Part shown: piece after piece, positions 35,075 through 43,119 of the stretch
Position numbering within the stretch: the stretch's first letter is position 1
Layout of the letters: each line of letters opens with the position of its first letter
The notes under the pieces: model-generated
Told to the model about the DNA's origin: nothing
The model's input: only the letters and a program-made list of their open reading frames with translations
Database searches by the model: none
NCBI RefSeq assembly: GCF_004801315.1
Contig: NZ_SSNW01000007.1
Coordinates: 1-64,000, forward strand
Length of the DNA stretch: 64,000 bases
Direction of reading: 5' to 3'
Source of the DNA: Deinococcus sp. Arct2-2
Lineage (GTDB): Bacteria; Deinococcota; Deinococci; Deinococcales; Deinococcaceae
Program-made: the position numbers and the translations under genes

Positions 35075-36139
35075 GGCCGCCTCTCCTCAGCTGGGTGGAA
35101 TCAAGAGCGCCCGTCACACGGGTAAGGCTTTTTGCCCCCTGGGGCGGGAGAGCGCGGTTAATCTTTTGCTGAACCCAGTCGCTCCTGCAGGCAGCACAGC
35201 ACACCGAGCTGGATGTCACCGCCCGTAAGCACAGGCGTTTGTAGAGGCGCTGGGATTGGCGTCCAGCTCGGCTGCGGTGACCAGCTTCCGGGGACTCAGC
35301 GCCCAGTGTGACTCCCTGCCCCGCCGCGTGAAGCAGAGCGGAGACCCGCCCTTGTCTGCGAGCATCTGACCTATGCCAAGACCCGTATACCGCCTCAGCG
35401 TCGGCGTCATGCAGGCTACGCTGTGCCCTAGCGTGACAAAAGCCCCGTTGAGCTTCAGAGGATGGCGCGCCTGCATCCGCGGCCACCACCTCAATCTAGA
35501 CGTGTTGTCGAGCCAGACTGTTGGCCTCCCTGCTCAGGGGGCGCAGGATATACCAGACATCCATCCAATTGGCCGTGGGGCCACGTCTGCTCACAGATCT
35601 ATACGCTGGCGGATCGCCTCGGAGCCGTGGGCCCGAAAGTTCCTGGTTGGCCCCTGAAAGATCCGGTGAAAAGAGGTCAGCCACTGCGGCGGCCTGCTGG
35701 CACGCGGGGTTTGGACCTGCAGAAAGAGTTGCCCTAGCAGATCTCTGGCAGTCGCGATGGTCACCGTGCTGGGCAGTGGCCCTGGCAGAACCCCGAATGC
35801 CTTCACTGCGGCGCAGGGCAAGTTCGGTTTGGTAGGCCCACGACCCACAGGTGCCTGCCCTCAGAGGTGGCATCTGACCAGCCAGGCCTGAGAGGAGTCA
35901 CGCAGCGCACGGACTTGCGTGACTCCTCTCAGGACAACGGGCAGGGTGGGAGAGAGCTGGATCAGCGTAGTTTCTCTTGGCGGGGAGCGAAAAAAGCGGC
36001 GGCGCTGGAGCAGCGGGCGAAAAGCCTCTACGCTGTTCGTTATTCGGAATTTTTGTCCGATGTGTCCAGCCAGAGTGAGTGAGATCGCCCAAGCAGGACG
36101 TGAAATACAGGCCTTGCAGGAGCGGCAGACTCTTCCAAC
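35075..36139. other. about 1 kb without a supported gene
   Basis: Only broken frames were seen. The most protein-like is on the minus strand around 35216-35494 (LNGAFVTLGHSVACMTPTLR) with continuation in other frames, suggesting a decayed gene of unknown family. A perfect long hairpin lies at 35887-35933. Confidence 0.4.
35887..35933. repeat. perfect 18-bp inverted repeat (long hairpin)
   Basis: CCTGAGAGGAGTCACGCA and its exact complement are separated by an 11-nt loop. No T-run follows. It could be an RNA hairpin or a protein-binding site. Confidence 0.75.
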
Positions 36140-36922
36140 TCAGGGCCGTGCTACATATAAGAAAGCGCGGCCTGCATTACTGGTGCTCCCTCCACACCCA
36201 CCCGACGGCTGAAAGTCGAAACTTGTACTGGCGGCCAGCGCCGTGTCTGTTTGCCCCACGATCAAAGGGGTCTTGTGGCCGTCGGCATGCACTTCGACTG
36301 CGCTGACACGGTAATGACCCACCGGCACGTCCTCCATGATGGGGTTACCGTAATTGGCTTTGAGGGTGACGGCCTTGCCCGGCGTGCCGTTGATCATCGG
36401 GCCATTCGGTGTGAACGTCGTCTGCACACTGGAGTCCTGCGCCACTGTCTTGCCCGCGTCGTAATCGCCCTTCCACATCAGGCGTACTTGGCTTCCGAGG
36501 TAGGAGACGTACCCGCTGGAATCAGCTATTTTGCCACTGAGCTGCAGCCTGAAATTTCTGACCACCCCGGTAACGGGATCAGGACTGAAGGCATCATACC
36601 CACCCGGTTTTTCTGCTGCCAGCCGCAAGCAAAAGCTCTGTCCATGGTATTCGGTCTGGTAGTAGCCTACGGCGTAGTAGGGAATGTTGGGCAGTTTTGG
36701 GGATTGATAGCGCCCCTGACTATCGGTACGCACCGTCAGCAATCCGGTGGTCACAGCAGGCTTCACCCAGATCAGCGCGCCGCTGAGGGGGCGGCCCCGC
36801 GAATCAAGCACCTGACCGCTGACGGTGGCGGGGCTGGGTTGAGCGGAGGCGGCCGAGGCGGGAGGAAGGAGGAGGGACAAGGCCAGAGTGAACTTCAGGA
36901 TCGGGGTGCGGCGTACGTGCAT
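36140..36922 (-). CDS. exported carboxypeptidase-regulatory-like domain protein
   Basis: 260 residues, start at 36922 with AAGGAG 6 nt upstream. The N-terminal signal MHVRRTPILKFTLALSLLLP leads to an Ala cleavage region and no lipobox. The regulatory-like domain (TVSGQVLDSRGRPLSGALIW; SQGRYQSPKLP) and C-terminal half (FTPNGPMINGTPGK, VPVGHYRVSAVEVHADGHKT, then CGGSTSNAGRAFLYVARP) match 37257-38087 and 1418-2257. It is therefore the soluble member of a group whose other two members are lipoproteins. It is probably the last gene of a leftward operon starting at 39971. Confidence 0.8.
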   Translation of the reverse strand: MHVRRTPILKFTLALSLLLPPASAASAQPSPATVSGQVLDSRGRPLSGALIWVKPAVTTGLLTVRTDSQGRYQSPKLPNIPYYAVGYYQTEYHGQSFCLRLAAEKPGGYDAFSPDPVTGVVRNFRLQLSGKIADSSGYVSYLGSQVRLMWKGDYDAGKTVAQDSSVQTTFTPNGPMINGTPGKAVTLKANYGNPIMEDVPVGHYRVSAVEVHADGHKTPLIVGQTDTALAASTSFDFQPSGGCGGSTSNAGRAFLYVARP

Positions 36923-36992
36923 AGGATGCTCCTTGGCTGATTTGAGGGAGGGCAGTGAAAGGCCAGCAAGGCCCAAGCAGGAAGCTCAGGCA

Positions 36993-37229
36993 TCAAGCCG
37001 ATGAGGGTCGACACGTCAACTCCCAAGTAATGATGATCTGAGTGGGCACCTCGCCCGGCTCAGTGGTCGCGGTCTGATCGTTGGACACGGCCCCGGCGGG
37101 AACTTCGATGTTGACGCTGTGATCGGGCAGGCTTAACGTTCCTGCAGCCGCGCCGATGCCCCCGGTGACTGGGGTACCGACCGAGGTGGCTTGAGGGTGA
37201 GCAAGAGTGGCGTTCGCATGCTGGATGTC
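36993..37229 (-). pseudogene. ZU5-like domain fragment
   Basis: A minus-strand frame without a start codon, bounded by stops, reads ATSVGTPVTGGIGAAAGTLS then LPDHSVNIEVPAGAVSNDQT. IEVPAGA is typical of ZU5-type surface domains in bacteria. It lies between two paralogous surface-protein genes and is probably the residue of a deleted third gene. Confidence 0.45.
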
Positions 37230-37256
37230 CTAGCGGGCGAGTTCAACCGGACGGGT

Positions 37257-38087
37257 TCACGGCCGGGCGACATAGAGGAAGGCGCGGCTGACGTTACTGG
37301 TACTGCCGCCACACCCGCCCGAGGTCAGAAAATCCAGCGTCGTCTGAGCGCTGGGTGGTCCCTGGTACTCCCCCAGCACCAGCGGCGTGCGCGTCCCGTC
37401 CCGGTGCACCTCGGTCGCCGTCACGTTGTAATGCCCAATGGGGATGTCGTACAGGAAGTTCTCCCCCACCTTGGCCGACCTCACCAACGTCTGCCCCAGG
37501 CTGCCGTCGATCAGGGCCCCGTCCGGCACGAGCGTGACTTCCACGGCCGAGTCGCTGGCCGCCAGCTGTTGATCGTTGCGCCACGTATGGTGCATCAGCC
37601 TTACCTCCGCGCCAAAGTAGCGGTTGGCGGTGTTGGCGTCCGGAATCTTGCCACTCAGCTGCACTTTGAAGTTGCGAACGACGGTGCCAGCGGGATCGGG
37701 ACTGAAGGCGTCGTACTCATTGAGCTGATCAGCGGCCAGGCGCAGACAAAATGACTGCCCGTGGTACTCGGTCTGGACGTAGCCGTAGGTGCGGTAGGGC
37801 ACGTTGACCAAGGCAGGGGACTGATAGTGGCCCTGGACGTCGGTGTGAACGGTGACCAGTCCGGTGGTGACCGCAGGCAGTACCCAGATCAGGGCACCTG
37901 CGATGGGGGTACCCCGCGTATCCAGCACCCGTCCGCTGACAGTGTTGGGGGCCGAGCTGGGGCTGCCAGCGGTGTCTCCGGGAGGCGTGATGGGCGGAGT
38001 GGTGCCCCCGCTGCCACTGCCGCAGGACATCAGGGACAAGGCGAGTAGGGTGGTGAGGCCGAAGGTGAGGCTGGTGTGCTTGGTCAT
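37257..38087 (-). CDS. lipoprotein with carboxypeptidase-regulatory-like domain
   Basis: 276 residues, nearly identical to 1418-2257. The lipobox is SLMSC with Cys22, then a Gly/Pro/Thr linker, the domain TVSGRVLDTRGTPIAGALIW, and the C-terminal half with VPDGALIDGS and IPIGHYNVTATEVHRDGTRT. High identity across more than 250 residues, with a shortened linker, indicates recent copying between regions 35 kb apart. It lies 90 bp downstream of the delta-60-repeat gene on the same strand, so it is likely in that operon. GGAGCATGCC precedes the ATG. Confidence 0.85.
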   Translation of the reverse strand: MTKHTSLTFGLTTLLALSLMSCGSGSGGTTPPITPPGDTAGSPSSAPNTVSGRVLDTRGTPIAGALIWVLPAVTTGLVTVHTDVQGHYQSPALVNVPYRTYGYVQTEYHGQSFCLRLAADQLNEYDAFSPDPAGTVVRNFKVQLSGKIPDANTANRYFGAEVRLMHHTWRNDQQLAASDSAVEVTLVPDGALIDGSLGQTLVRSAKVGENFLYDIPIGHYNVTATEVHRDGTRTPLVLGEYQGPPSAQTTLDFLTSGGCGGSTSNVSRAFLYVARP

Positions 38088-38177
38088 GGCATGCTCCTGT
38101 GGAGAAGAAGGCGAAGAGGGGACGAAATGCGGTTGTTGAGGTCAGTGGCGCAGAGGGCAACGGTGAGGGCCGACCTC

Positions 38178-39971
38178 TTAAGGCCAGTAGCGGGTCAGGG
38201 AAAAGTCGGGGCCGTCATCGAAGCCCGCCAGGACGATGCGGGTGGCGGCGATGCGGTCGTCGGGTTGCAGCAGCAGGGCATTGGCCCGTTCGTTTCCCTT
38301 GGGGGTCGCGGTGATGGTCGTGCCGCCCTGACCGAAACTCACGTCGGGTTGACCCGCGGGGGTCAGGCGAGTGAGGGCGAAATTCGCGTTGGTGGAGTTC
38401 GTCTCCTGCACCCACCCGCCCACAACGAGCTTGCCGTCCAGTTGAAGGGCCACGCCGGTCGCGCGGCTCTCGAGACCAGGGTTGAGGTTCAAGGTGGTCT
38501 TGCCGCCCATACCGAAAGCGGGATCAGGCGTTCCATTGCTGCTCAGGCGCATGACTGTGCTGATGGTGGCCTGTTCACCGGCCACGATGACGCGCCCCTG
38601 ATCGTCGGTGGCGATCGAGTGAACGATGCCGCTGGTGGTCACGGCGCTGGCATCAAAACTGCCGTCGGGCATACCGTCGGCGCTGTAGCGCACGACTGCA
38701 AAGGCGTCGCCGCCGCCCGCGATGATCTTGTCGCCTTGCAGGGCCAACGCGTAGATCTTGTCGGAGGAGGAGGAGGAGCCGACAGGTGTGATCACCTGAC
38801 CGCCACTGCCGAAGGTGGGGTCAAGTGCACCGCCCGGCAGGTAGCGGGCTAGCGCGAAGTCCACGCCGGTGGTCGAACTGCTCCGAGAGGCTTGACCACC
38901 CACCACGATGCGGTTGTCAGGCAAAATGAGCAGCGCACCCGCGCGGTCAGCGCTGCTGGCAGGAAAGGCCGTCGTGAGCTTACCGCCGGTGCCAAAAGTA
39001 GAATCAAGCGTGCCGTCCGGGTTCAAGCGGAGCAGGCCGAAGCGTTCCGTATCGCCGGGTACGGTGGCGCCTCCGGCCACCACAATCTTGCCATCTTTCT
39101 GCAGAGCCACTGCGCGGGCGGTGTCCCGGTCGCCAGCAAAATCGATCACGACTTGACCACCGGTACCAAAGCTAGGGTCGGGTGCCCCGTCGCGCATGAG
39201 GCGGATGATCCCGAAGTCGTTGTACGCACCGGAGATTTCTCCAGCCACCACCAGTTTACCGTCGGACTGCTGCGCGACGGCGTACACGTAGTCGAAGCCG
39301 GAACCCGTAGCGATCTTGGCTGTGCCGCCCGCTCCAAACGTGGTGTCGAGGCTTCCTGCTCGGCCACGCACCGTCACGGTGAGCGTCTTGGCGGCCCTCA
39401 GGGTACCGGACGTAGCGGTCAGTGTTACTGCTGTGGGCGGCGAGTGGGCGGCGTTCGCTGCGGCTTTGACGGTCACTGTGCCGCTGACCAGTCCTTCTGG
39501 AATGGTCACGCTGGACGAGGTGGCTCCAGCCGGCAGGCCGCTAAGCGCTACGGTCACCGCGCCGCTGAAGCCTATGCTGCGGGTGAGGTTCAGCGTCAGG
39601 CTCGCGCTCGTCCCGGGAGTGACGGGCAGCTTATCGGCCGAGAGGGTCAGGTCAAAGCTTCCTGCTGGCTGGTCGCCCGGTGCGGTGACGGGCGCACTGG
39701 TCACTCCACCTACCGAAACGGTACTCTGCACACTTCCGCTGGCCAGTTCACCTCCCAAGCCGTTCGCAACCGAAGCGGCGTTTGGCACGGCCTGGCCTTG
39801 GGCGTCTTGGACGGTGGCAGTCAGAAGAGTACGCTCACCTTGAACCGCACTGACCGACGTCGGAGTAAGTTCGATGCTCTGAAGAGCAGTGGGCGGGGCC
39901 ATGTTACCGCTGGCACTAGAAGACAGCGCAGCAGTGAGGAAAGCAGCGTTCAGGACGTGCAGCGTTTTCAT
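38178..39971 (-). CDS. exported delta-60-repeat protein
   Basis: 597 residues. A signal-like N-terminus (LNAAFLTAALSSSASG) has no lipobox Cys. Two Ig-like/invasin-like regions follow (about 30-205; SIELTPTSVSAVQGERTLLT). Then at least seven delta-60 repeats of about 50 residues fill the rest (units such as LDTTFGAGGTAKIA, LDSTFGTGGKLTTAF, DGKLVVAGEISG, DFALARYLPGG). Delta-60 repeats form beta-propeller-like folds and are common in surface proteins. It is the first gene of a probable operon with 37257 and 36140, led by the SARP-type site at 40004-40037. Confidence 0.85.
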   Translation of the reverse strand: MKTLHVLNAAFLTAALSSSASGNMAPPTALQSIELTPTSVSAVQGERTLLTATVQDAQGQAVPNAASVANGLGGELASGSVQSTVSVGGVTSAPVTAPGDQPAGSFDLTLSADKLPVTPGTSASLTLNLTRSIGFSGAVTVALSGLPAGATSSSVTIPEGLVSGTVTVKAAANAAHSPPTAVTLTATSGTLRAAKTLTVTVRGRAGSLDTTFGAGGTAKIATGSGFDYVYAVAQQSDGKLVVAGEISGAYNDFGIIRLMRDGAPDPSFGTGGQVVIDFAGDRDTARAVALQKDGKIVVAGGATVPGDTERFGLLRLNPDGTLDSTFGTGGKLTTAFPASSADRAGALLILPDNRIVVGGQASRSSSTTGVDFALARYLPGGALDPTFGSGGQVITPVGSSSSSDKIYALALQGDKIIAGGGDAFAVVRYSADGMPDGSFDASAVTTSGIVHSIATDDQGRVIVAGEQATISTVMRLSSNGTPDPAFGMGGKTTLNLNPGLESRATGVALQLDGKLVVGGWVQETNSTNANFALTRLTPAGQPDVSFGQGGTTITATPKGNERANALLLQPDDRIAATRIVLAGFDDGPDFSLTRYWP

Positions 39972-40003
39972 GGGTAAGTTCTCCTTGCCTGATGGGCAAG
40001 GTC

Positions 40004-40037
40004 ACCGTACGAGGCCATGCCTGATTGACGCGTGACA
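40004..40037 (-). promoter_or_regulatory. SARP-type promoter, regulator-3 class
   Basis: On the minus strand TGTCACG and AATCAGG are separated by CGTC (40020-40037). A 10-bp spacer follows, then -10 TACGGT (40004-40009). Confidence 0.85.
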
Positions 40038-40134
40038 GGGACAAACAGGCCGCTGGGCACGGGAAATCTTAGGGGCGACCGCCCCTGGGCCTCAGCCACC
40101 CATCAGCCCATCAGCTGACCGGCCCCTAGAAGTG

Positions 40135-40168
40135 TGTCATGCGTCAGTCACCGCACGCCGCCTACGGT
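40135..40168 (+). promoter_or_regulatory. SARP-type promoter, regulator-3 class, in front of a decayed gene
   Basis: TGTCATG and AGTCACC are separated by CGTC (40135-40152). A 10-bp spacer follows, then -10 TACGGT (40163-40168). It is divergent from the site at 40004-40037. Confidence 0.8.
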
Positions 40169-40207
40169 ATGGCCATCACGCTCAAAGCGTGATAAGGAGA
40201 AATCGCC

Positions 40208-40515
40208 ATGACCCGAACCCGTGCGTTCCCTGCTCTCAGCCTCCGCTCTACACGTCCCTCCGCGCCGTGAGGGGCAAAGTCTTGCTGCCCAACTCTGCCC
40301 GGTACGAACAGGTTCGTCAGGGCCGGAACGCGGCGGTAAACGTTCATCCAGCTGCGGTTGTCCAGCTGCTGAATACCCGTGAGGGCGCCAGCGCCGTACG
40401 ATCCGCCTGTACCAAGAGTTGGCCTATTGCCGTCCCCAGCAGTGGTCACAGCCCCACCAGGGTTGGCACGGCCAGAGGTGCTTTGGCCATCAATCTGCTG
40501 TGCATGAAGGACTAA
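40208..40515 (+). pseudogene. decayed target gene behind an intact SARP-type promoter
   Basis: AAGGAG and ATG at 40208 begin MTRTRAFPALSLRSTRPSAP, which stops after 20 residues. The start resembles the Arg-rich beginning of a signal peptide. Downstream frames (about 40270-40515) remain partly open but have no recognisable family. The promoter and ribosome-binding site are intact, so the coding part seems lost. Confidence 0.35.
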
Positions 40516-40524
40516 TGCCCCACA
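40473..40524 (+). repeat. 52-bp inverted repeat, left copy
   Basis: Exact inverted match, apart from one base, to 41406-41457. The pair encloses the exported protein gene at 40751 and R1 copy C. Confidence 0.85.
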
Positions 40525-40750
40525 CAACGTGTTTTTAATGCAATCAATTTCCACCCCTGAGCTCACGGCCCTCAACCCTCTTACCTTGATTCAGGGCGGA
40601 GTGCGGCTTCACACACTCACGTTAAAGCCGACTCCACCAGAAGCCCGCGGGCCTCACAAGTGCACTCGGCTCCGCAAACTTAAACGGCTGTTGTCCTGAT
40701 TCAATCCCAAGCCGCCCCATTGTCATTTCCTCCCCTCTTAGGAGCCCCCT

Positions 40751-41260
40751 ATGAAGGTCTTGCTCGCCATGTCTGCCCTGACCCTGTCCTCTCTCGCCGC
40801 TGCCACCCCCAACCCTTGCACGCTGTTTACCCCAAACGATGTGGGCCTTGCCCTGGGGATTACCAGCGTTACGTCCAAGCCCGATCCTGACCAAGACTTT
40901 CCCACCTGCAGGTTCAACTATAAAAACGGAGCCTTGATGGTTCAACTGATCACACCGGCCCACACTTACCTCAAAGGCAATACGCTGCTCGCCTTTGCTC
41001 TACACGGCGCAGGAGGTGGCTCAGGGTTTAAGGGGATAAAGCCGGTGGCGGGTCTAGGCAATGAGGCGGTGGGCACCAGCAGTGAAGCAGTCAACACGGT
41101 GGGCAGCACGAGCGTGGTGGTCGGCAGCGCCGTCATGCTTGTCCGGAAAGGCGACACCCTTATGTTGATGATCGGCACCTCTCTCAATCGCTCGGCGTTC
41201 AGATTGAATGCCCAACGCCTAGCCGTACTCGCCAAGCGCGCCTTGTCGCACCTGCCGTAG
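40751..41260 (+). CDS. exported DUF3558-like protein
   Basis: 169 residues with signal peptide (MKVLLAMSALTLSSLAAA). The mature part starts NPCTLFTPNDVGLALGITSV, has a second Cys in PTCRFNYKNGALMVQL, a Gly-rich loop, and a closing strand TLMLMIGTSLNRS. The spacing of the two cysteines and the C-LFTP opening resemble DUF3558-type exported proteins. AGGAG lies 6 nt before the ATG. It is bracketed by a 52-bp inverted repeat, which suggests it moved as a unit. Confidence 0.65.
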   Translation: MKVLLAMSALTLSSLAAATPNPCTLFTPNDVGLALGITSVTSKPDPDQDFPTCRFNYKNGALMVQLITPAHTYLKGNTLLAFALHGAGGGSGFKGIKPVAGLGNEAVGTSSEAVNTVGSTSVVVGSAVMLVRKGDTLMLMIGTSLNRSAFRLNAQRLAVLAKRALSHLP

Positions 41261-41270
41261 CAGGGCTGAG

Positions 41271-41372
41271 AGTTGTGTTGCCTCACATGGCCACATGCCA
41301 GATGAAGGGCGGGGGTGGCCTGAACTTCAGGCCACCCCCGCCGCGAGCGTTGACCACGTCTGGAACGCTTTC
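41271..41372 (+). repeat. dispersed palindromic repeat R1, copy C
   Basis: Starts AGTTGTGTTGCCT, carries the perfect hairpin GGGGGTGGCCTGA-AC-TTCAGGCCACCCCC and ends ACGTCTGGAACGCTTTC. This is the best-preserved copy. Confidence 0.7.
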
Positions 41373-41405
41373 AGCGGCGATTCAGGTGCTCCTCAGCCTG
41401 CTCCA

Positions 41406-41457
41406 TGTGGGGCATTAGCCCTTCATGCACAGCAGATTGATGGCCAAAGCACCTCTG
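41406..41457 (-). repeat. 52-bp inverted repeat, right copy
   Basis: Inverted partner of 40473-40524, 51 of 52 bases matching. Confidence 0.85.
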
Positions 41458-41474
41458 GACAGCCGTACGCCCTG

Positions 41475-41717
41475 ATGCCCTTGACCCCTGGTCTCCGGAA
41501 ATTTTCGCTGACGGTGCATGTCAGCGCGTCCATGGGGTGGTTGGGCGCGGTGGCTGCTTTTCTGGCCCTGGCCGTGACCGGCGTGACCAGTGCAGATGTC
41601 CAGACTGTTCGGGCCATCTCGATTGCTCTTGAGCCGCTCACCCGGTGGGTCATCGTGCCGTTGGCACTTGCCTCCCTGCTGAGCGGTGTGGTGCAGGCGC
41701 ACGGACGAGTTGCTTGA
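41475..41717 (+). pseudogene. truncated integral membrane protein
   Basis: 80 residues (LTPGLRKFSLTVHVSASMGW, then LGAVAAFLALAV and a second TM WVIVPLALASLLSGVVQA) match the N-terminal half of DUF2269-like four-TM membrane proteins. The frame ends abruptly after GVVQAHGRVA, where relatives continue with two more helices. Its start abuts the 52-bp repeat. Confidence 0.5.
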
Positions 41718-41853
41718 GTTCTTGCCTAAGCCACTCGGCTCACTCACCTATGCGCCACTCGCCGCATGTGCTGCACGGGCACACAAGCGCACCATAAAGG
41801 CGCAACAAAGGCGCACCACCGGGCCACCCACAGGCCGCGCCCCAAGGAACCCC

Positions 41854-42024
41854 ATGCATTTCCTGAACGCCGAAATCCACGTCCTGCACGCCGAAGCCCT
41901 CCGCGCCGAAGCCACCCGTGAAGCTCAGGCCCGCAGTGCCCGCCAAGGCCAACCCGCCCGCCCCAGTTTCAGCCTGCGCGCCGTCCTGCACCGCCTCTTT
42001 GCCGCGCCAGTCCGCCCCGCGTGA
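41854..42024 (+). CDS. small hypothetical protein, 56 aa
   Basis: 56 residues. A helical Ala/Glu-rich first half (NAEIHVLHAEALRAEATREA) and a basic tail (LRAVLHRLFAAPVRPA). AAGGAA precedes the ATG and a rho-independent terminator follows, which supports expression as a small monocistronic gene. No family recognised. Confidence 0.55.
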   Translation: MHFLNAEIHVLHAEALRAEATREAQARSARQGQPARPSFSLRAVLHRLFAAPVRPA

Positions 42025-42049
42025 GACAATTCACCGCAGTTGAAATAAA

Positions 42050-42079
42050 CCCCCTCGCAAGTTGAGGGGGAAATTTTTT
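42050..42079 (+). terminator. rho-independent terminator
   Basis: CCCCCTC-GCAAGTT-GAGGGGG hairpin followed by AAATTTTTT. Confidence 0.85.
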
Positions 42080-42197
42080 GGTGTCTTGCCCGCCTCACAC
42101 TTCGCTAACGTTCTCCAACTCCAAGCGTGCAAATAAGCAACCGCATCAGACCGAAGGCCACTGCCTGCATACAAGTCGCCTATACAGGGCGGCGTTG

Positions 42198-42446
42198 CGA
42201 ACAGGTGGTGCCGTACCCAGCATGGGGAAGAAAGGAGATTGTTTTGACAACGCAGTCGTGGAGTCGTTTTTTTCGACCTTGAAACGGGAATTGCTCTTAG
42301 ACCATGTGTTCCACACGCGCCAGGAGGGGCGCAGCCAAGTCTTTGAGTCTCTGGAAGTGTTCTATAACCGCCGGCGTCGGCATTCGACCTTAGGGTATAA
42401 AACCCCGCTAGAATTCGAGCAGCTCAGCATTCACGCCGTGGTGTAA
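42198..42446 (+). pseudogene. IS3-family transposase remnant (C-terminal)
   Basis: VPSMGKKGDCFDNAVVESFF, STLKRELL and FYNRRRRHSTLGYKTPLEFE are the C-terminal integrase-core motifs of IS3-family OrfB, including the catalytic Glu in VVESFF. The first part of OrfB and all of OrfA are missing. Confidence 0.85.
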
Positions 42447-42504
42447 CTTCAAGTACGCAAGATCGAGGCAAGCTCATGACCCACAGCTCCCGGCTTTAAG
42501 CACC

Positions 42505-42798
42505 TCCCGTGTCGTGACCAGCACGGAAGGCAAAGCCATCATGACAGGGCAGGCGATTGCTCACCATCTGGGTCTCCCCCTCAAAACTCCCCCTGGTCTA
42601 CAAGAACATGGATGGCTCACCGTCGACACAACTTCCCGCCTTGAAGACTTTCAAGCTGGAATGCAGCACCTGTTCGCACATCCCCACCTGCACGTCTTTG
42701 GGGACGAAAGCGCTGAGGCGGCTCGGATCCGATTTACCACTGCCTTGGAGGCATTGATGACGGATCAGATGAGGTTTTCAACCCTTCGAAGAGTGTAG
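42505..42798 (+). pseudogene. histidine-phosphatase (phosphoglycerate-mutase-like) remnant
   Basis: The frame TSTEGKAIMTGQAIAHHLGL, then VFGDESAEAARIRFTTALEA, matches the middle of the histidine phosphatase family. The N-terminal RHG catalytic motif and the C-terminal second His are absent. The 5-prime end is cut near the IS3 remnant. Confidence 0.55.
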
Positions 42799-43119
42799 GG
42801 TACTGAGGGCTAAACTTTTCAACGGGTGGTTATGAGAGGAATTGATCAATGTTGCTCAGTTCCTCTACCCGAAACACCCTGAATGTTCTTATGCTGAACA
42901 TGTGATACACCCCTTTCCCCCTGGTCATCAGCCGAATGGGTCTACTGGCCTGCAAGACGAACGATATTTCCTGCTTGAGTTCAGGTGCGTCATGGCCACC
43001 GTGAATGATCAGTTCACTTCTGCTCAAGGGGTGATCCAGGCAGCGCTGGGCTGGAGCCAGTCTTACCGATCTCTCAGTCAAGGCATGACGTTAGATCCGG
43101 TTTGGCTGGCCACCAGCTG

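Noticed and set aside
35216..35873. Minus-strand gene in the 35-36 kb gap
   Set aside because: Plausible pieces lie in different frames, with no start signals and no recognisable motif.
38088..38177. Separate SARP-type promoter for the lipoprotein at 37257
   Set aside because: No heptamer pair with correct spacing; co-transcription with the delta-60-repeat gene explains it better.
40700..40750. Possible seventeenth SARP-type site before the gene at 40751
   Set aside because: Only the 3-prime heptamer TGTCATT fits; the first unit AGCCGCC and the -10 TTAGGA do not.
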